64,000 nt of DNA from Rhodobacteraceae bacterium IMCC1909. GTDB taxonomy: Bacteria; Pseudomonadota; Alphaproteobacteria; Rhodobacterales; Rhodobacteraceae. Every line of letters starts with the position of its first letter. Position 1 is the first letter of the stretch. The stretch lies in assembly GCA_030704425.1 (NCBI GenBank), contig JAPDHM010000001.1:868001-932000 (forward strand). Direction: 5' to 3'. The position numbers and the translations under genes are program-made. Below the pieces are notes generated by a model. That model was given only the letters and a program-made list of their open reading frames with translations. It was not told where the DNA came from and made no database searches. Positions 8,884 through 16,456 of this stretch are shown here, piece by piece.

Positions 8884-9107
8884 AGGCTTCGGTATACCAT
8901 GTGATCCACCTGCTCAGCTGCAGCGTAAAGAGAGTAACAGTTCTTCTCCTGACTTACTGTAAAAACCTTAAGGCTGGGCTCTAGTGGCTCAGCCTCTTTC
9001 GTTTGTAGCTGTTTAAGCTCTCCTCCCAGAGACAGTATCTGTATAGGAGCGCATGTATACATACCCACCGTACCCCCAGTGGCCCACGCATGGGGGTGTT
9101 GTATGAG

Positions 9108-9320
9108 TTACACGTGATGTTTTGTGGTAATTGGCAGTAAGCGTTGATCCAGGACGTGCTGCGTTAACGTTTGAATCCTGGCATTCAGTTTGTCGTTTTG
9201 CTTTAGCCCATTTATCTCGGATTGCGTCAGACTGTAGGGATCATCCTCTAGCTTAAGCCGCAGGGTCATATCGTTCCAGACGGTGGTGATTATAAGGCGT
9301 TCATTATCTGTCATACCCAT
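9108..9320 (-). CDS. small hypothetical protein (70 aa)
   Basis: A minus-strand frame of 70 residues, helical and polar, with plausible codon use. It begins ATG GGT ATG. There is no strong ribosome binding site. It stands alone between plus-strand genes, and a GC-rich hairpin (ACCCCC to GGGGGT, near 9069-9100) beyond its stop could terminate it. The family is not recognised. Confidence 0.35.
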   Translation of the reverse strand: MGMTDNERLIITTVWNDMTLRLKLEDDPYSLTQSEINGLKQNDKLNARIQTLTQHVLDQRLLPITTKHHV

Positions 9321-9546
9321 TAGAACGACTGGGATGGGGTTTATTTTAGGTATACCACCACAAAATACGGGTGATATGACCCAGCTAAAATACCGTGCGC
9401 CGCATACACGAATAATTGCGTATGGGTATGATCTAACGCTACAACTTTATTACCTGTAATTTTGTAGCATAAGGCTTGACTATATTCCTTACGCAACGTT
9501 ATGTATGCTACATACCTTTATGCAACAAAGTGATATGGAGAATAAC

Positions 9547-9933
9547 ATGGCTGATCTACCAAACGTGCATCACGAGCAGATTGATGAGTTTAAGCGTATC
9601 GCAGAAAGCGCTAACGACACTTCTGTCTTAATGTTAAACCTCAACCGTTATACTGCAGATGCCAGTTACCCTGATGGGGCTTTGTACAAAGAGTATATGG
9701 CTGTTCTTTCCACCCTGCTGGAAGAGGTAGGAGGTAAAGTGCTTTGGCGTACACACGTTCACGGTTGTGTCGTAGGTGAGCAAAGCATTAATGAGGCGCT
9801 GGGCATCTGGTATCCAACGCACCAGGCATTCTTAGATTTAATGACTGCACCTTCATCCAAGAAGAACATGGAACTCAGAAGCCTTGCAGTAGAACACGCA
9901 GACCTGCATCGCTGTAACGATTACAGTGCCTAA
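9547..9933 (+). CDS. DUF1330-like small protein
   Basis: I chose ATG 9547 because GGAG lies 6 nt upstream; an in-frame ATG at 9505 has no such site. The 128-residue product has the order of a DUF1330 dimeric alpha/beta barrel: VLMLNLNRY, SYPDGALYKEYM, a GGKVLWR strand, and AFLDLMTAPSSKK. Functions in this family are mostly unknown. It overlaps or abuts the serine-recombinase gene that follows. Confidence 0.65.
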   Translation: MADLPNVHHEQIDEFKRIAESANDTSVLMLNLNRYTADASYPDGALYKEYMAVLSTLLEEVGGKVLWRTHVHGCVVGEQSINEALGIWYPTHQAFLDLMTAPSSKKNMELRSLAVEHADLHRCNDYSA

Positions 9934-9937
9934 TCAA

Positions 9938-10579
9938 ATGAGCAGAACAATTTTATATGCACGTGTGAGCACAGCAGAGCAGACGATAGCGCATCAGCGA
10001 ATACAGGCTGAGTCTGCTGGGTTTGTCATAGACGATGTAATTGAGGATGAAGGCATCTCAGGTGTGCAAGTGCCTCTAGCTGAACGTGATGGTGGGAAGC
10101 GGTTGTTCGATCTGCTCCGTGACGGTGATGTCCTGGTGTGCCGCTGGATCGATAGGCTAGGGCGCAACTATGATGACATCCAGAGGAACATACGTCTGTT
10201 TCTGGATCGTGGTGTAACCATCAGGACTGTCATAAATGGTATGACCTTTGATGCAAAGCCACGGGATGCGATGGGCAAGGCCGTGCGTGATGCCATGCTA
10301 TCGTTCATGTCTGCTATGGCTGAGGCGCAAGCTGCGGCTATGAAGGAAGCACAGGCTGTTGGAATAGCTCATGCGAGAGAGACTGCTCCTACGAAATACA
10401 GAGGTAGGAAACCTTCGTTCACTGCTGAACAGTTAACGCATATCGAACAACTATCACAGCAGGGCGTTGGGAATAACGAGATAGCCAGGCAAGTTGGTCT
10501 GTCAAAGTTTGCTGTATCAAGAGTATTGAAAGACATTGTAGCGGCTCAAGTAAAGTTAGGGCGTTGGGAGGCGAGATAA
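9938..10579 (+). CDS. serine recombinase (resolvase/invertase family)
   Basis: From ATG 9938 the product has 213 residues. The catalytic domain opens with ILYARVST (nucleophile Ser), followed by the WIDRLGRN motif and the E-helix region AMLSFMSAMAEAQAA. The C-terminus has a GRKPSF linker and a Hin-type helix-turn-helix (NEIARQVGLSKFAVSRVL). It could act as a DNA invertase or a resolvase. No obvious paired res sites are visible beside it. GTG at 9926, overlapping the upstream gene, is an alternative start. The stop overlaps the next ATG (TAATG). Confidence 0.85.
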   Translation: MSRTILYARVSTAEQTIAHQRIQAESAGFVIDDVIEDEGISGVQVPLAERDGGKRLFDLLRDGDVLVCRWIDRLGRNYDDIQRNIRLFLDRGVTIRTVINGMTFDAKPRDAMGKAVRDAMLSFMSAMAEAQAAAMKEAQAVGIAHARETAPTKYRGRKPSFTAEQLTHIEQLSQQGVGNNEIARQVGLSKFAVSRVLKDIVAAQVKLGRWEAR

Positions 10580-10713
10580 TGAAAGTATTCGAGTGGCACA
10601 GCGAACTGGCTGAGCGATTACGCTTAAAACTTGGGTGGTCTCATTACGCAATCTATTGGGTGTCGTTCATCAAAGGCGTTGCTGTGACCTGCCTAGTGTA
10701 TTGGTTGGTTTGA
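10579..10713 (+). CDS. small single-span membrane protein (44 aa)
   Basis: The ATG shares its A with the recombinase stop (TAATG), and its own TGA overlaps the next ATG (TGATG), so it sits in a coupled chain. The N-terminal half is amphipathic; the C-terminal half (YWVSFIKGVAVTCLVYWLV) is a likely membrane span. Function unknown. Confidence 0.55.
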   Translation: MKVFEWHSELAERLRLKLGWSHYAIYWVSFIKGVAVTCLVYWLV

Positions 10714-10826
10714 TGAACAAAACATTTGCGGGTCACTGCATGAAATGTCAGTCTGAGTTTGATACTTATGGAGATACGATGACTAAACACCTCACCAAGC
10801 CAATACGGGCGATCCACTTCAAGTAG
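10713..10826 (+). CDS. small CxxC protein (37 aa)
   Basis: It starts at the ATG overlapping the previous TGA. The 37-residue product begins MNKTFAGHCMKCQSEF with a single CxxC pair and ends in a basic tail before TAG. A strong hairpin terminator follows at 10835. The first 75 bases recur, degraded, at 11157-11229, so the sequence has been duplicated. It may be a zinc-binding regulatory peptide or a truncated zinc ribbon. Confidence 0.45.
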   Translation: MNKTFAGHCMKCQSEFDTYGDTMTKHLTKPIRAIHFK

Positions 10827-10834
10827 GCAAAAAA

Positions 10835-10862
10835 GCCAGCTTTTTATTTTAAAAAAGCTGGC
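10835..10862 (+). terminator. rho-independent terminator, probably bidirectional
   Basis: GCCAGCTTTTT pairs with AAAAAGCTGGC around an ATTTTA loop, with A- and T-runs on both sides. It closes the plus-strand gene chain ending at 10826 and separates it from the repeat-cassette half of the island. Confidence 0.8.
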
Positions 10863-10980
10863 AAGTTAGTTGGTCCTCTGACTACAGGCTGGGATACCCT
10901 TTGAGAGGACTTGCTCCGGACCTTATGGAGTGCTGATATTTCATGAATTTTTGTAATTTTAATCTAGTCTTAATTTTAGA

Positions 10981-11136
10981 GTGGTTATATTGGTTAACAC
11001 CACAGCCCACGAGGTACGTCAGAGAGCCAGATGCCATAATTGTGGCGTGAAGGGTAACAACACGTATCAGATCGTTTATCGTGGCGGTTCTTATGATGCG
11101 CTGATGGGTGCTGCTAATACAAAGATAGACGTTTAA
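10981..11136 (+). CDS. short zinc-finger peptide encoded by repeat copy A (51 aa)
   Basis: A GTG-started frame encodes 51 residues with HEVRQRARCHNCGVKG, a C-x2-C (CHNC) motif, then YQIVYRGGSYDALMGAA. It lacks the N-terminal LLEVANLIAVVGG segment found in copies B and E, so it may be a truncated member of a slightly longer small zinc-finger protein. The same peptide is encoded, wholly or partly, by the other repeat copies. No ribosome binding site is clear; it may not be translated. Confidence 0.4.
   Translation: MVILVNTTAHEVRQRARCHNCGVKGNNTYQIVYRGGSYDALMGAANTKIDV
10999..11078 (+). repeat. cassette-boundary repeat, copy A
   Basis: An 80-bp core beginning ACCACAGCCC and containing GAGGTACGTCAGAGAGCCAG. 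It matches copies B (12705-12784) and C (13638-13717) with only a few differences, and D and E over part of its length. All copies have the same orientation. Left of the core the sequence differs from B and C, so this copy lacks the 56-bp 5' extension. The VCBS lipoprotein gene lies between this copy and B. Confidence 0.85.
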
Positions 11137-11156
11137 GATTAGCGCCTGAGTAACCG

Positions 11157-11229
11157 TTTAACAAAAACATTTGTAGGTCATTTCATCAAATGGCAGTCTA
11201 TTATTGATACTCGTGGAGATTCGATATGA
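11157..11229 (+). repeat. degraded duplicate of 10711-10787
   Basis: The stretch running into the start of the lipoprotein gene (ACAAAAACATTTG, GGTCA, ATCAAATG, CAGTCT, TTGATACT, GGAGAT) repeats the beginning of the CxxC gene at 10713 with roughly three-quarters identity by eye. The lipoprotein's ribosome binding site and ATG come from this copied sequence. Confidence 0.6.
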
Positions 11230-12608
11230 CGGCAAAGCAGCTCAAGAACAAACTTAGTAAGAAAACACCCTTATTGATGTCACCATTCGGTTTTGCCTTA
11301 GCGGCTTGTGGTGGTGGTGGCTCAACACAAGCTATATCAAGTGATAATACGGGAAACGGAAGGCAAGATGAGGCGCAAACTCTCAACCGCACAGTCCTAT
11401 TAAATCCGGATGGCGAAGCAGGTGTGAATTATAATCTTTCTACAACCCAAGCGGTAAACCTTTCCAATGCTAATGGTGAAGTTTTAATAGTAGCGCTCAG
11501 TGCATCGACTGAAAACGTCTCCACGCTCTCCAACGAGGAACTGCTGCCCATTAAGGCTTTTCGATATGACGACGCTACTGGATTGAGTGACGTTTCATCC
11601 TTAGTCCTCACGGGTGCCCCCGAAGCGGTACTTACACGGAACATAATAATAGGCGATTTTGATGGTAATGGTTTTGATGATGTTTTCTTGAATAATCACG
11701 GGACTGAGGCCTCTCAACCGTTTCCAGGTGAAGAAAACATGCTTCTTTTAAATGACGGCGCGACTTTAAGTGTCGCAAACGATTTCAATATGCCGACTTT
11801 TAAAGACTTTTCTCATAATGGTTCGGCAGGCGATTTTAACGGGGACGGGTTCGACGATGTTTTTATAATCAACTTTGGCAGTGGTGCCGTAAATGCCGAC
11901 TACTTTTTGCTTGGGGGACCTAACGGTTTCAGCAATCCAATCTACGTGCGGGGAACACCCCCAGATGGACAGTCAATATTGCAAACTGGTTATGCAGAAA
12001 ACCTATCCATCCCTGCCTCCGTAAGTATAGATGTGGATCAGGACGGGCTGGTAGAAGTAATAGGAACTAAAGACATGGGAGATGAGCTAGGAGTAAGGTT
12101 TGTCTCACTAAATATTTCAGACAGTTCAAACGTCACTTTTGAAGTCTCGAATATACTATGGGCAGGTACATCGGAAGGCTCTCACTCAGCTGTTTCCGCA
12201 GACTTGAATGGTGATGGCTATGAGGATGCTCTGTTTTATGGGTTCAACTCAAACGGCGAAGGTCTGCTGCAGATGATATTGTCGACAGATACTGGCATGG
12301 TCGATGCTAGTTCCCAGCTGGGCGACGCAAACGGGACGTTTTCGTTTGCTCAAGGAATCCTAGACTTCAAAGTAGTTGACTATGACGGTGATAGCGATCT
12401 TGACGTTTTGTTCGTGAGGTATGATGAGAACTGGTCTACCTATGGCGTAGCTTTAGAAAACGATGGTAATGCGGTTTTTAATCTTGTGGACTTCCCTGTA
12501 GACAAGACTTCGGTCTTTGACGTGCTTACTAATTCTGGTGAATATAGCCAGTTTATTTATGTGGATGCACAACAAGATGAAATGTTGGTAGCGCAGGTGT
12601 TGGTTTGA
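11226..12608 (+). CDS. VCBS/FG-GAP repeat lipoprotein
   Basis: A 460-residue exported protein. The N-terminus is basic, then hydrophobic (SPFGFALAAC), with a lipobox LAAC and a poly-Gly stretch, so it is probably a lipoprotein. Three Asp-rich FG-GAP/VCBS-type units follow: GDFDGNGFDDVF near residue 143, GDFNGDGFDDVF near 202 and ADLNGDGYEDALF near 328, plus a weaker DVDQDGLVEV and DYDGDSDLDVLF. Such units form calcium-binding beta-propeller blades in surface and secreted proteins. GGAG lies 7 nt before the ATG. It is cargo between repeats A and B; adhesion or ligand binding is plausible but not shown. Confidence 0.8.
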   Translation: MTAKQLKNKLSKKTPLLMSPFGFALAACGGGGSTQAISSDNTGNGRQDEAQTLNRTVLLNPDGEAGVNYNLSTTQAVNLSNANGEVLIVALSASTENVSTLSNEELLPIKAFRYDDATGLSDVSSLVLTGAPEAVLTRNIIIGDFDGNGFDDVFLNNHGTEASQPFPGEENMLLLNDGATLSVANDFNMPTFKDFSHNGSAGDFNGDGFDDVFIINFGSGAVNADYFLLGGPNGFSNPIYVRGTPPDGQSILQTGYAENLSIPASVSIDVDQDGLVEVIGTKDMGDELGVRFVSLNISDSSNVTFEVSNILWAGTSEGSHSAVSADLNGDGYEDALFYGFNSNGEGLLQMILSTDTGMVDASSQLGDANGTFSFAQGILDFKVVDYDGDSDLDVLFVRYDENWSTYGVALENDGNAVFNLVDFPVDKTSVFDVLTNSGEYSQFIYVDAQQDEMLVAQVLV

Positions 12609-12632
12609 AACCATTTATAGTTGCGCCTTATA

Positions 12633-12878
12633 ATGTATCCATTCTCTCGTAAGTACCATACGCTTCTAGAGGTAGCAAACCTGATAGCAGTCGTTGGAGG
12701 CGATACCACAGCCCATGAGGTACGTCAGAGAGCAAGATGCCATAACTGCGGCGTGAAGGGTAACAACACGTATCAGATTGTTTACACGGGGAACTCAAGT
12801 AGTCGGGGACTACGCCCCCTTGATGTTGCGATGAATGGGGCTGGGGTTAACCGCTCTAATATTAAGAATTGTTTTTAA
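12633..12878 (+). CDS. zinc-finger peptide encoded by repeat copy B (about 81 aa)
   Basis: The frame runs LLEVANLIAVVGGDTTAHEV then RQRARCHNCGVKGNNTYQIVY before it diverges. It is the most complete version of the peptide shared by the repeats, with a CHNC pair but a C-terminus unlike copy A. There is no clear ribosome binding site. It is either a small zinc-finger gene carried by each repeat or a relic whose DNA is conserved for another reason. Confidence 0.35.
   Translation: MYPFSRKYHTLLEVANLIAVVGGDTTAHEVRQRARCHNCGVKGNNTYQIVYTGNSSSRGLRPLDVAMNGAGVNRSNIKNCF
12649..12784 (+). repeat. cassette-boundary repeat, copy B (full length)
   Basis: It starts GTAAGTACCATACGCTTCTA (a 5' extension shared with copy C and in part with E and F) and continues into the 80-bp core at 12705-12784. 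It begins 41 bp after the stop of the lipoprotein gene. Just after the core a small hairpin GTAGTC-GGG-GACTAC is present. Confidence 0.85.
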
Positions 12879-12927
12879 ATGTCACTTACCCAATATTTTG
12901 CCTAATAGTTCAATTAGGAGACAAAAA

Positions 12928-13275
12928 ATGGTAAAATATTTAGGCGCAATAATTATAATAATCGTTGTTGCTTCTGGCATTGAGACGGGAGCGGGCCTTG
13001 ACCGTGCAATAGACGCGTTATCCTTACTTTTCGTGATTGGTGTCGCCGTAGGTCATGCACTAGGTGCAAAAGATGGTGAGAATAAAATCACACGCTTTGG
13101 TGATGGATGTGTTCGTGGTGGCTGGCTTGGTTTTTTGGTTGGCGTAAGTTTGATTGCGGTAACAGACTTTGCTGCACGGATGGATTTTAGTATGATAATG
13201 CCAGCAATGGCTGTTGCATTGTTAGCACCACTCTATGGCTACTTCTTTAAAATCATCACCATGCAGTTAGAGTGA
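12928..13275 (+). CDS. small integral membrane protein (115 aa), MotA/ExbB-like N-terminus
   Basis: I chose ATG 12928 because AGGAG lies 7 nt upstream; a longer in-frame start at 12835 would cover the tail of repeat B. The protein has three or four hydrophobic spans (GAIIIIIVVASG, LSLLFVIGVAVGHALGA, GFLVGVSLIAVT, IMPAMAVALLAPLYGYF). The DRAIDALSLLFVIGVAVG stretch resembles the first helices of MotA/TolQ/ExbB-type channels, but the protein is too short to be one. Function unknown; it is the cargo gene between repeats B and C. Confidence 0.55.
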   Translation: MVKYLGAIIIIIVVASGIETGAGLDRAIDALSLLFVIGVAVGHALGAKDGENKITRFGDGCVRGGWLGFLVGVSLIAVTDFAARMDFSMIMPAMAVALLAPLYGYFFKIITMQLE

Positions 13276-13485
13276 TTTATCAAGTTTAAGAACTCTAAAA
13301 ACATTATAAGCGATGGTTATGATGAACATTGTAACTATAGCAATTAATGCTATCCAGCCAGACAGAGTGTAGCCAGTAGGTTCACACTCATATGCCCACA
13401 TTGCGAATACAACTGTTGTTATTATTGCAATACCAGTGTGCAGCTTTTTACGTTCTTCTCTCTGCGTTTAATCAAGTTGTTCCAT
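13267..13485 (-). pseudogene. small two-span membrane protein gene with an early in-frame stop
   Basis: On the minus strand, ATG GAA CAA CTT GAT is followed by TAA (13470-13468) and then, in the same frame, 66 more residues: EERKKLHTG, two hydrophobic spans (IAIITTVVFAMWA and WIALIAIVTMFIITIAYNV) and a basic end. The membrane pattern is coherent across the stop, so it looks like a gene with one nonsense mutation. Its 3' end overlaps the convergent 115-residue gene by 9 bp. Confidence 0.45.
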
Positions 13486-13580
13486 CTGGTAATTTATAAT
13501 TCTTAGATGTTTTCTGGCTTTAATATTTCTACACAGTGTTCCCACTGGATTGAGCTAAAACAATATAACCTGTGACATAT

Positions 13581-13717
13581 GTAAGCACCATACCCTTCTA
13601 GAGGTAGCAAATCCTAATAGCAGTCGCAGGAGGCGAAACCATAGCCCACGAAGTACGTCAGAGAGCCAGATGCCATAACTGCGGTGTGAAGGGTAACAAC
13701 ACGTATCAGATCGTTTA
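13581..13717 (+). repeat. cassette-boundary repeat, copy C (full length, disrupted by IS)
   Basis: It begins GTAAGCACCATACCCTTCTA, like copy B, and holds the 80-bp core at 13638-13717. One extra base in the 5' half (AAATCCTAATAG against AAACCTGATAG in B) breaks the peptide frame although the DNA is otherwise conserved. Six bases later, after CACGGG as in copy B, the IS3-family element begins. Confidence 0.85.
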
Positions 13718-13726
13718 CACGGGTGT

Positions 13727-14569
13727 CTAGCCCCCAATTTCAGTACCAGTAATGTTGGGTTTTTCTAATAAGGTTTCTGGTGCTGGAGGTCGCATGCCAA
13801 GCGCATGATGGGGTCTGATTTGATTGTATTCCCTTAGCCAGACATTGATTGCCACCTGCGCCTGTTTGATGCTGTGGAACCATTCGGCATTGAGGACTTC
13901 TCTGCGCAGCGTGCCGTTGAACCGTTCGTTGTAGCCATTCTCCCAGGGGCTACCTGGGTAGATTTGGATCGGCGTCACCCCAACCTTTCTAAGCCATTCT
14001 TGGAGGTGTTCAGCAACGAACTCCCCACCATTGTCGGAACGGATAAATTCAGGTTTTCCGTATTTCAAAAGCAGACGATGCATGACCTCCAAAACATCGT
14101 CTGAATTCATTTTGTCTTTCACCTCAACACAAAGCGCTTGGCGGGTATATTCATCCAAGACGGTCAGCATTTTGTAGCTGCGTCCGTTACTCAGTTTGTC
14201 GTGTACAAAGTCGATAGCCCAAACATGATTAGCATGCGTAGGTCGCAGGCGAATGACCGAGCTGTCTTTGTGATACAGCTGCCGTCGCTTTTTATGTCGC
14301 TCAGGTAGTTTTAGCCCTTCTTCGCGCCACAAACGCTCAACCTTCTTGTGATTGACGCGCCAACCTTCGATCCGCAGCAGTTCAGCAATCTTACGATAGC
14401 CATATCTGCCGTGCTGCTTGGCCAAACGGATCATGGCTAAGCGTAATGCATCATTATCTTGGAACTTGGCTTTGTAATGCAAACTTGAACGCGACACGCT
14501 GAGCACTGCACAGGTACGTCGTTCTGAAGTGTTCAGCTTTTGACGGGTGTGGATCACGGCCTGACGCAA
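13727..14569 (-). CDS. IS3-family transposase OrfB (DDE integrase core)
   Basis: A 280-residue rve-type integrase. An N-terminal HTH_21 region (YGYRKIAELLR..GWRVNHKKVERLW) is followed by the DDE core: first Asp in VWAIDFVHD, second Asp in IRSDNGGEF, catalytic Glu in WENGYNERFNG, and the C-terminal YNQIRPHHALG. It is probably made mostly as an OrfAB fusion by a -1 frameshift from orfA. The annotated TTG start at 14569 is only the first start-like codon in this frame. Confidence 0.92.
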   Translation of the reverse strand: MRQAVIHTRQKLNTSERRTCAVLSVSRSSLHYKAKFQDNDALRLAMIRLAKQHGRYGYRKIAELLRIEGWRVNHKKVERLWREEGLKLPERHKKRRQLYHKDSSVIRLRPTHANHVWAIDFVHDKLSNGRSYKMLTVLDEYTRQALCVEVKDKMNSDDVLEVMHRLLLKYGKPEFIRSDNGGEFVAEHLQEWLRKVGVTPIQIYPGSPWENGYNERFNGTLRREVLNAEWFHSIKQAQVAINVWLREYNQIRPHHALGMRPPAPETLLEKPNITGTEIGG

Positions 14570-14580
14570 CCCATCAATCG

Positions 14581-14868
14581 TCAGACCTTCGGCTTTAAAT
14601 AATCAAGGCTCTCCTTCAGGATCAGCTTATCCAGTTGAAGGTCCGCAACGATTTTCTTCAGCCGCTCGTTTTCTGTTTTAAGTGCCTTCATTTCCGAAAG
14701 TTGCGGCCTACCCAAACCACCAAATTTCTTCCGCCAATAATAATAGGTTTTGTCCGAAATCTCGGCCTTGCGACAAGCGCTCAAAACATCCAAGCCATCG
14801 TGCAAATGAATGTCAATCTCGCGCAATACCTTCAGCGCATCCTCATCCGAATATCGTTTCCGTGCCAT
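14581..14868 (-). CDS. IS3-family transposase OrfA (helix-turn-helix)
   Basis: A 95-residue HTH_Tnp_1 protein: a YSDEDALKVLREID helix, ISDKTYYYWRKKFGG as the recognition part, and a C-terminal leucine-zipper-like stretch (LKTENERLKKIVADLQLDKLILK). It binds the IS ends. Near its 3' end the heptamer TTTAAAG lies in the T TTA AAG register that supports -1 ribosomal slippage into orfB. Confidence 0.92.
   Translation of the reverse strand: MARKRYSDEDALKVLREIDIHLHDGLDVLSACRKAEISDKTYYYWRKKFGGLGRPQLSEMKALKTENERLKKIVADLQLDKLILKESLDYLKPKV
14593..14599 (-). promoter_or_regulatory. -1 frameshift slippery heptamer of the IS
   Basis: The minus-strand sequence T TTA AAG (X XXY YYZ type) lies five codons before the orfA stop. 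Slipping back one base leads from orfA into the orfB frame (FKAEGLTIDGLRQAV) with no stop, giving the OrfAB transposase typical of IS3 elements. Confidence 0.75.
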
Positions 14869-15093
14869 TCTTCACAACTCCCTTGGTCAACAAATACTGG
14901 CACAGTTTTAGGGGGCTAAGACAAGTGACCGTGAACTTTGACACTGTGATCACCTAAATTTGCCAGTGTATCTTTAAACAGATCAGCTTTCGTCGGATGA
15001 TGCGCCTGACACGTTGAGTAGTCATGTGTTGATTTTACGATGAAAAGCATGTTGAATTCCTCTTATTGAACAGAAAATGTTTAATCAGCGTCA

Positions 15094-15378
15094 TTACACT
15101 GAGCTATGCAGCAGATCGCCACTTAACGGTATCGTGTGTTTATTTACAGGATCAAATTCCTGCAAAAGATGCCGTTGGCCGTCTAACCAATTTACTCCGT
15201 CAGCCGCATCCTGCGTAAGTATTTCAACACCTCTTATTACGATCGCATGAAGTTCATCGCCTGACTGCATCAAATGAAATACACGGTGCTTGGTATCATT
15301 AAATGCTATTAAGTTTGCGGCAAACTCATCCAAACATCCCTGCTTTGGTTTGAATTTAATAATCGACAATTTCTGCAT
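15094..15378 (-). CDS. small hypothetical protein (94 aa), possible dimeric alpha/beta barrel
   Basis: ATG 15378 follows GGAG at 7-nt spacing; an in-frame TTG lies four codons earlier. The product begins MQKLSIIKFKPKQG, then an Asn/Asp-rich helix and HLMQSGDELHAIVIRG. This beta-helix-beta pattern fits antibiotic-biosynthesis-monooxygenase-type folds, without diagnostic residues. It is lone island cargo just right of the IS element. Function unknown. Confidence 0.5.
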   Translation of the reverse strand: MQKLSIIKFKPKQGCLDEFAANLIAFNDTKHRVFHLMQSGDELHAIVIRGVEILTQDAADGVNWLDGQRHLLQEFDPVNKHTIPLSGDLLHSSV

Positions 15379-15467
15379 TAGGCTCTCCAAGTTACGTTTG
15401 TTATTTCAGTAACTCATATAATAAAAATCTAGTCTAGTTTAGATCGTAGAGCGGTATAACAAAACCA

Positions 15468-15521
15468 AATCTTTACCTTGGATTCACACCTGCAAAACGG
15501 GCCAACCCAATTCGTTTGGTG
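15468..15521. repeat. left arm of a 54-bp inverted repeat
   Basis: This 54-bp stretch, starting AAATCTTTACCTTGGATTC, is the reverse complement of 22182-22235 with a single mismatch. Weaker similarity continues about 50 bp inward on both sides. The two arms enclose 6.7 kb that includes a resolvase gene with res-like repeats. No transposase is inside. Confidence 0.85.
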
Positions 15522-15725
15522 ATGAACCTAAGGGTTCCTTTTAGGTCCACACAGAGGCTCGTACAGCGTGTTTAATGTCAGCATTATCGTGTGGTGAAAC
15601 AAAGTCTATCTCGCTTGTACGGAGCTAATACGGGTGCTGAGAGGGTTGTCTTTGTAGTCTCAAGACGACAGGGTTGGGCTTAGGTGGGTAGGAGAGATTG
15701 CCATGGCTAAATTGAGGTTTAAGAA

Positions 15726-16231
15726 ATGTTGAGACTGTCTTTTATTGTCCTAATGGCTACTTTTGCAATGAATGGAAGTATCAATGCTGAGGAAAAGACT
15801 TGGTTAGAGTTTAATGAAGATAAAAAGAGTTAAAGAAAAAACTATTGAATCAAATTTCCTGTAGAGAAAAAAAGGTTCAACTATTGTCTGACTGGGAGAC
15901 GAATGTACTGTCTAAACTATCGGATTAAAACGATCTCTTAATTCAACAAAAAACTTTAGATGCCTGTAAAAGGCTCCATTCAAAAAATCCTGATGCAGCA
16001 ATCTTGAATGCTCATTGCAGAGCGGCGTTTACAGCGAACCTTCACCCCGATTTAATTCTAGGAGCTTATGGTGAACTTCATAATAATTTAAGGATAGCGT
16101 TATCGAGGAATGTCTCGGAAATAATCAACCTGGAAAACGTGCAAATGAGTATGCAAAAATCAACCTCAGAAGATTCACAGAATGACACACAGGTAGAAAG
16201 TTTGGCAGATGCGTTGAAGCCCTGTGATTGA
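15726..16231 (+). pseudogene. decayed exported protein gene
   Basis: ATG 15726 opens a clear signal peptide (MLRLSFIVLMATFAMNGSINA) and about 15 mature residues. A frameshift in an A-rich run near 15825 moves the coherent frame by one; it then meets one TAA at 15926 and continues to 16231 with DACKRLHSKNPDAAILN and HCRAAFTANLHPD. Signal peptide plus paired Cys suggests a small periplasmic protein. One indel and one nonsense change separate it from an intact gene. Family not recognised. Confidence 0.6.
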
Positions 16232-16255
16232 GAACGAGGTTAGGGAGCTTTTGCG

Positions 16256-16456
16256 ATGGCTGATTGTATAGATTGTGGGAAGGAGCTTGGCTTTTGGGAA
16301 GGTAATCACCTGCGTCAGTGTGCCGACTGTATAAACAAAAATGATCCAGCGGTTGTTCAGAAATCAAAGGAACAGCAAGCGATAAGTTCCATCATACTCA
16401 CCACAGAAACGGCTCCAAACCTCAAGATTACGAAGCGCAATGTGTTCCTCTTTTAG
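16256..16456 (+). CDS. zinc-ribbon protein, probably C-terminally truncated
   Basis: AGGGAG lies 8 nt before the ATG. The 66-residue product starts with a treble-clef-like ribbon (CIDCGKELGF..RQCADC, two CxxC pairs) followed by IILTTETAPNLKITK, which matches the opening strand of the YbjQ (DUF74) domain. That domain should continue for about 90 residues, but the frame ends after KRNVFLF. It runs 93 bp into the 3' end of the convergent hemerythrin-like gene, so both genes were probably cut at a shared recombination joint near 16.4 kb. Confidence 0.6.
   Translation: MADCIDCGKELGFWEGNHLRQCADCINKNDPAVVQKSKEQQAISSIILTTETAPNLKITKRNVFLF

Larger units (their letters stand above)
13724..14923 (-). 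mobile_element. IS3-family insertion sequence (about 1200 bp)
   Basis: The two ends form imperfect inverted repeats: TGTCTAGCCCCCAATTT on the plus strand at 13724 and, on the minus strand from 14923, TGTCTTAGCCCCCTAAAAC. It holds overlapping orfA and orfB on the minus strand. The flanking triplets are GGG (left) and AGT (right), so no 3-bp target duplication is seen. It sits inside repeat copy C. Both transposase frames look intact. Confidence 0.9.

Noticed and set aside
14946-14955. TGTGATCACC in the island as a GntR operator
   Set aside because: It is imperfect and not placed before any gene that fits the regulon.
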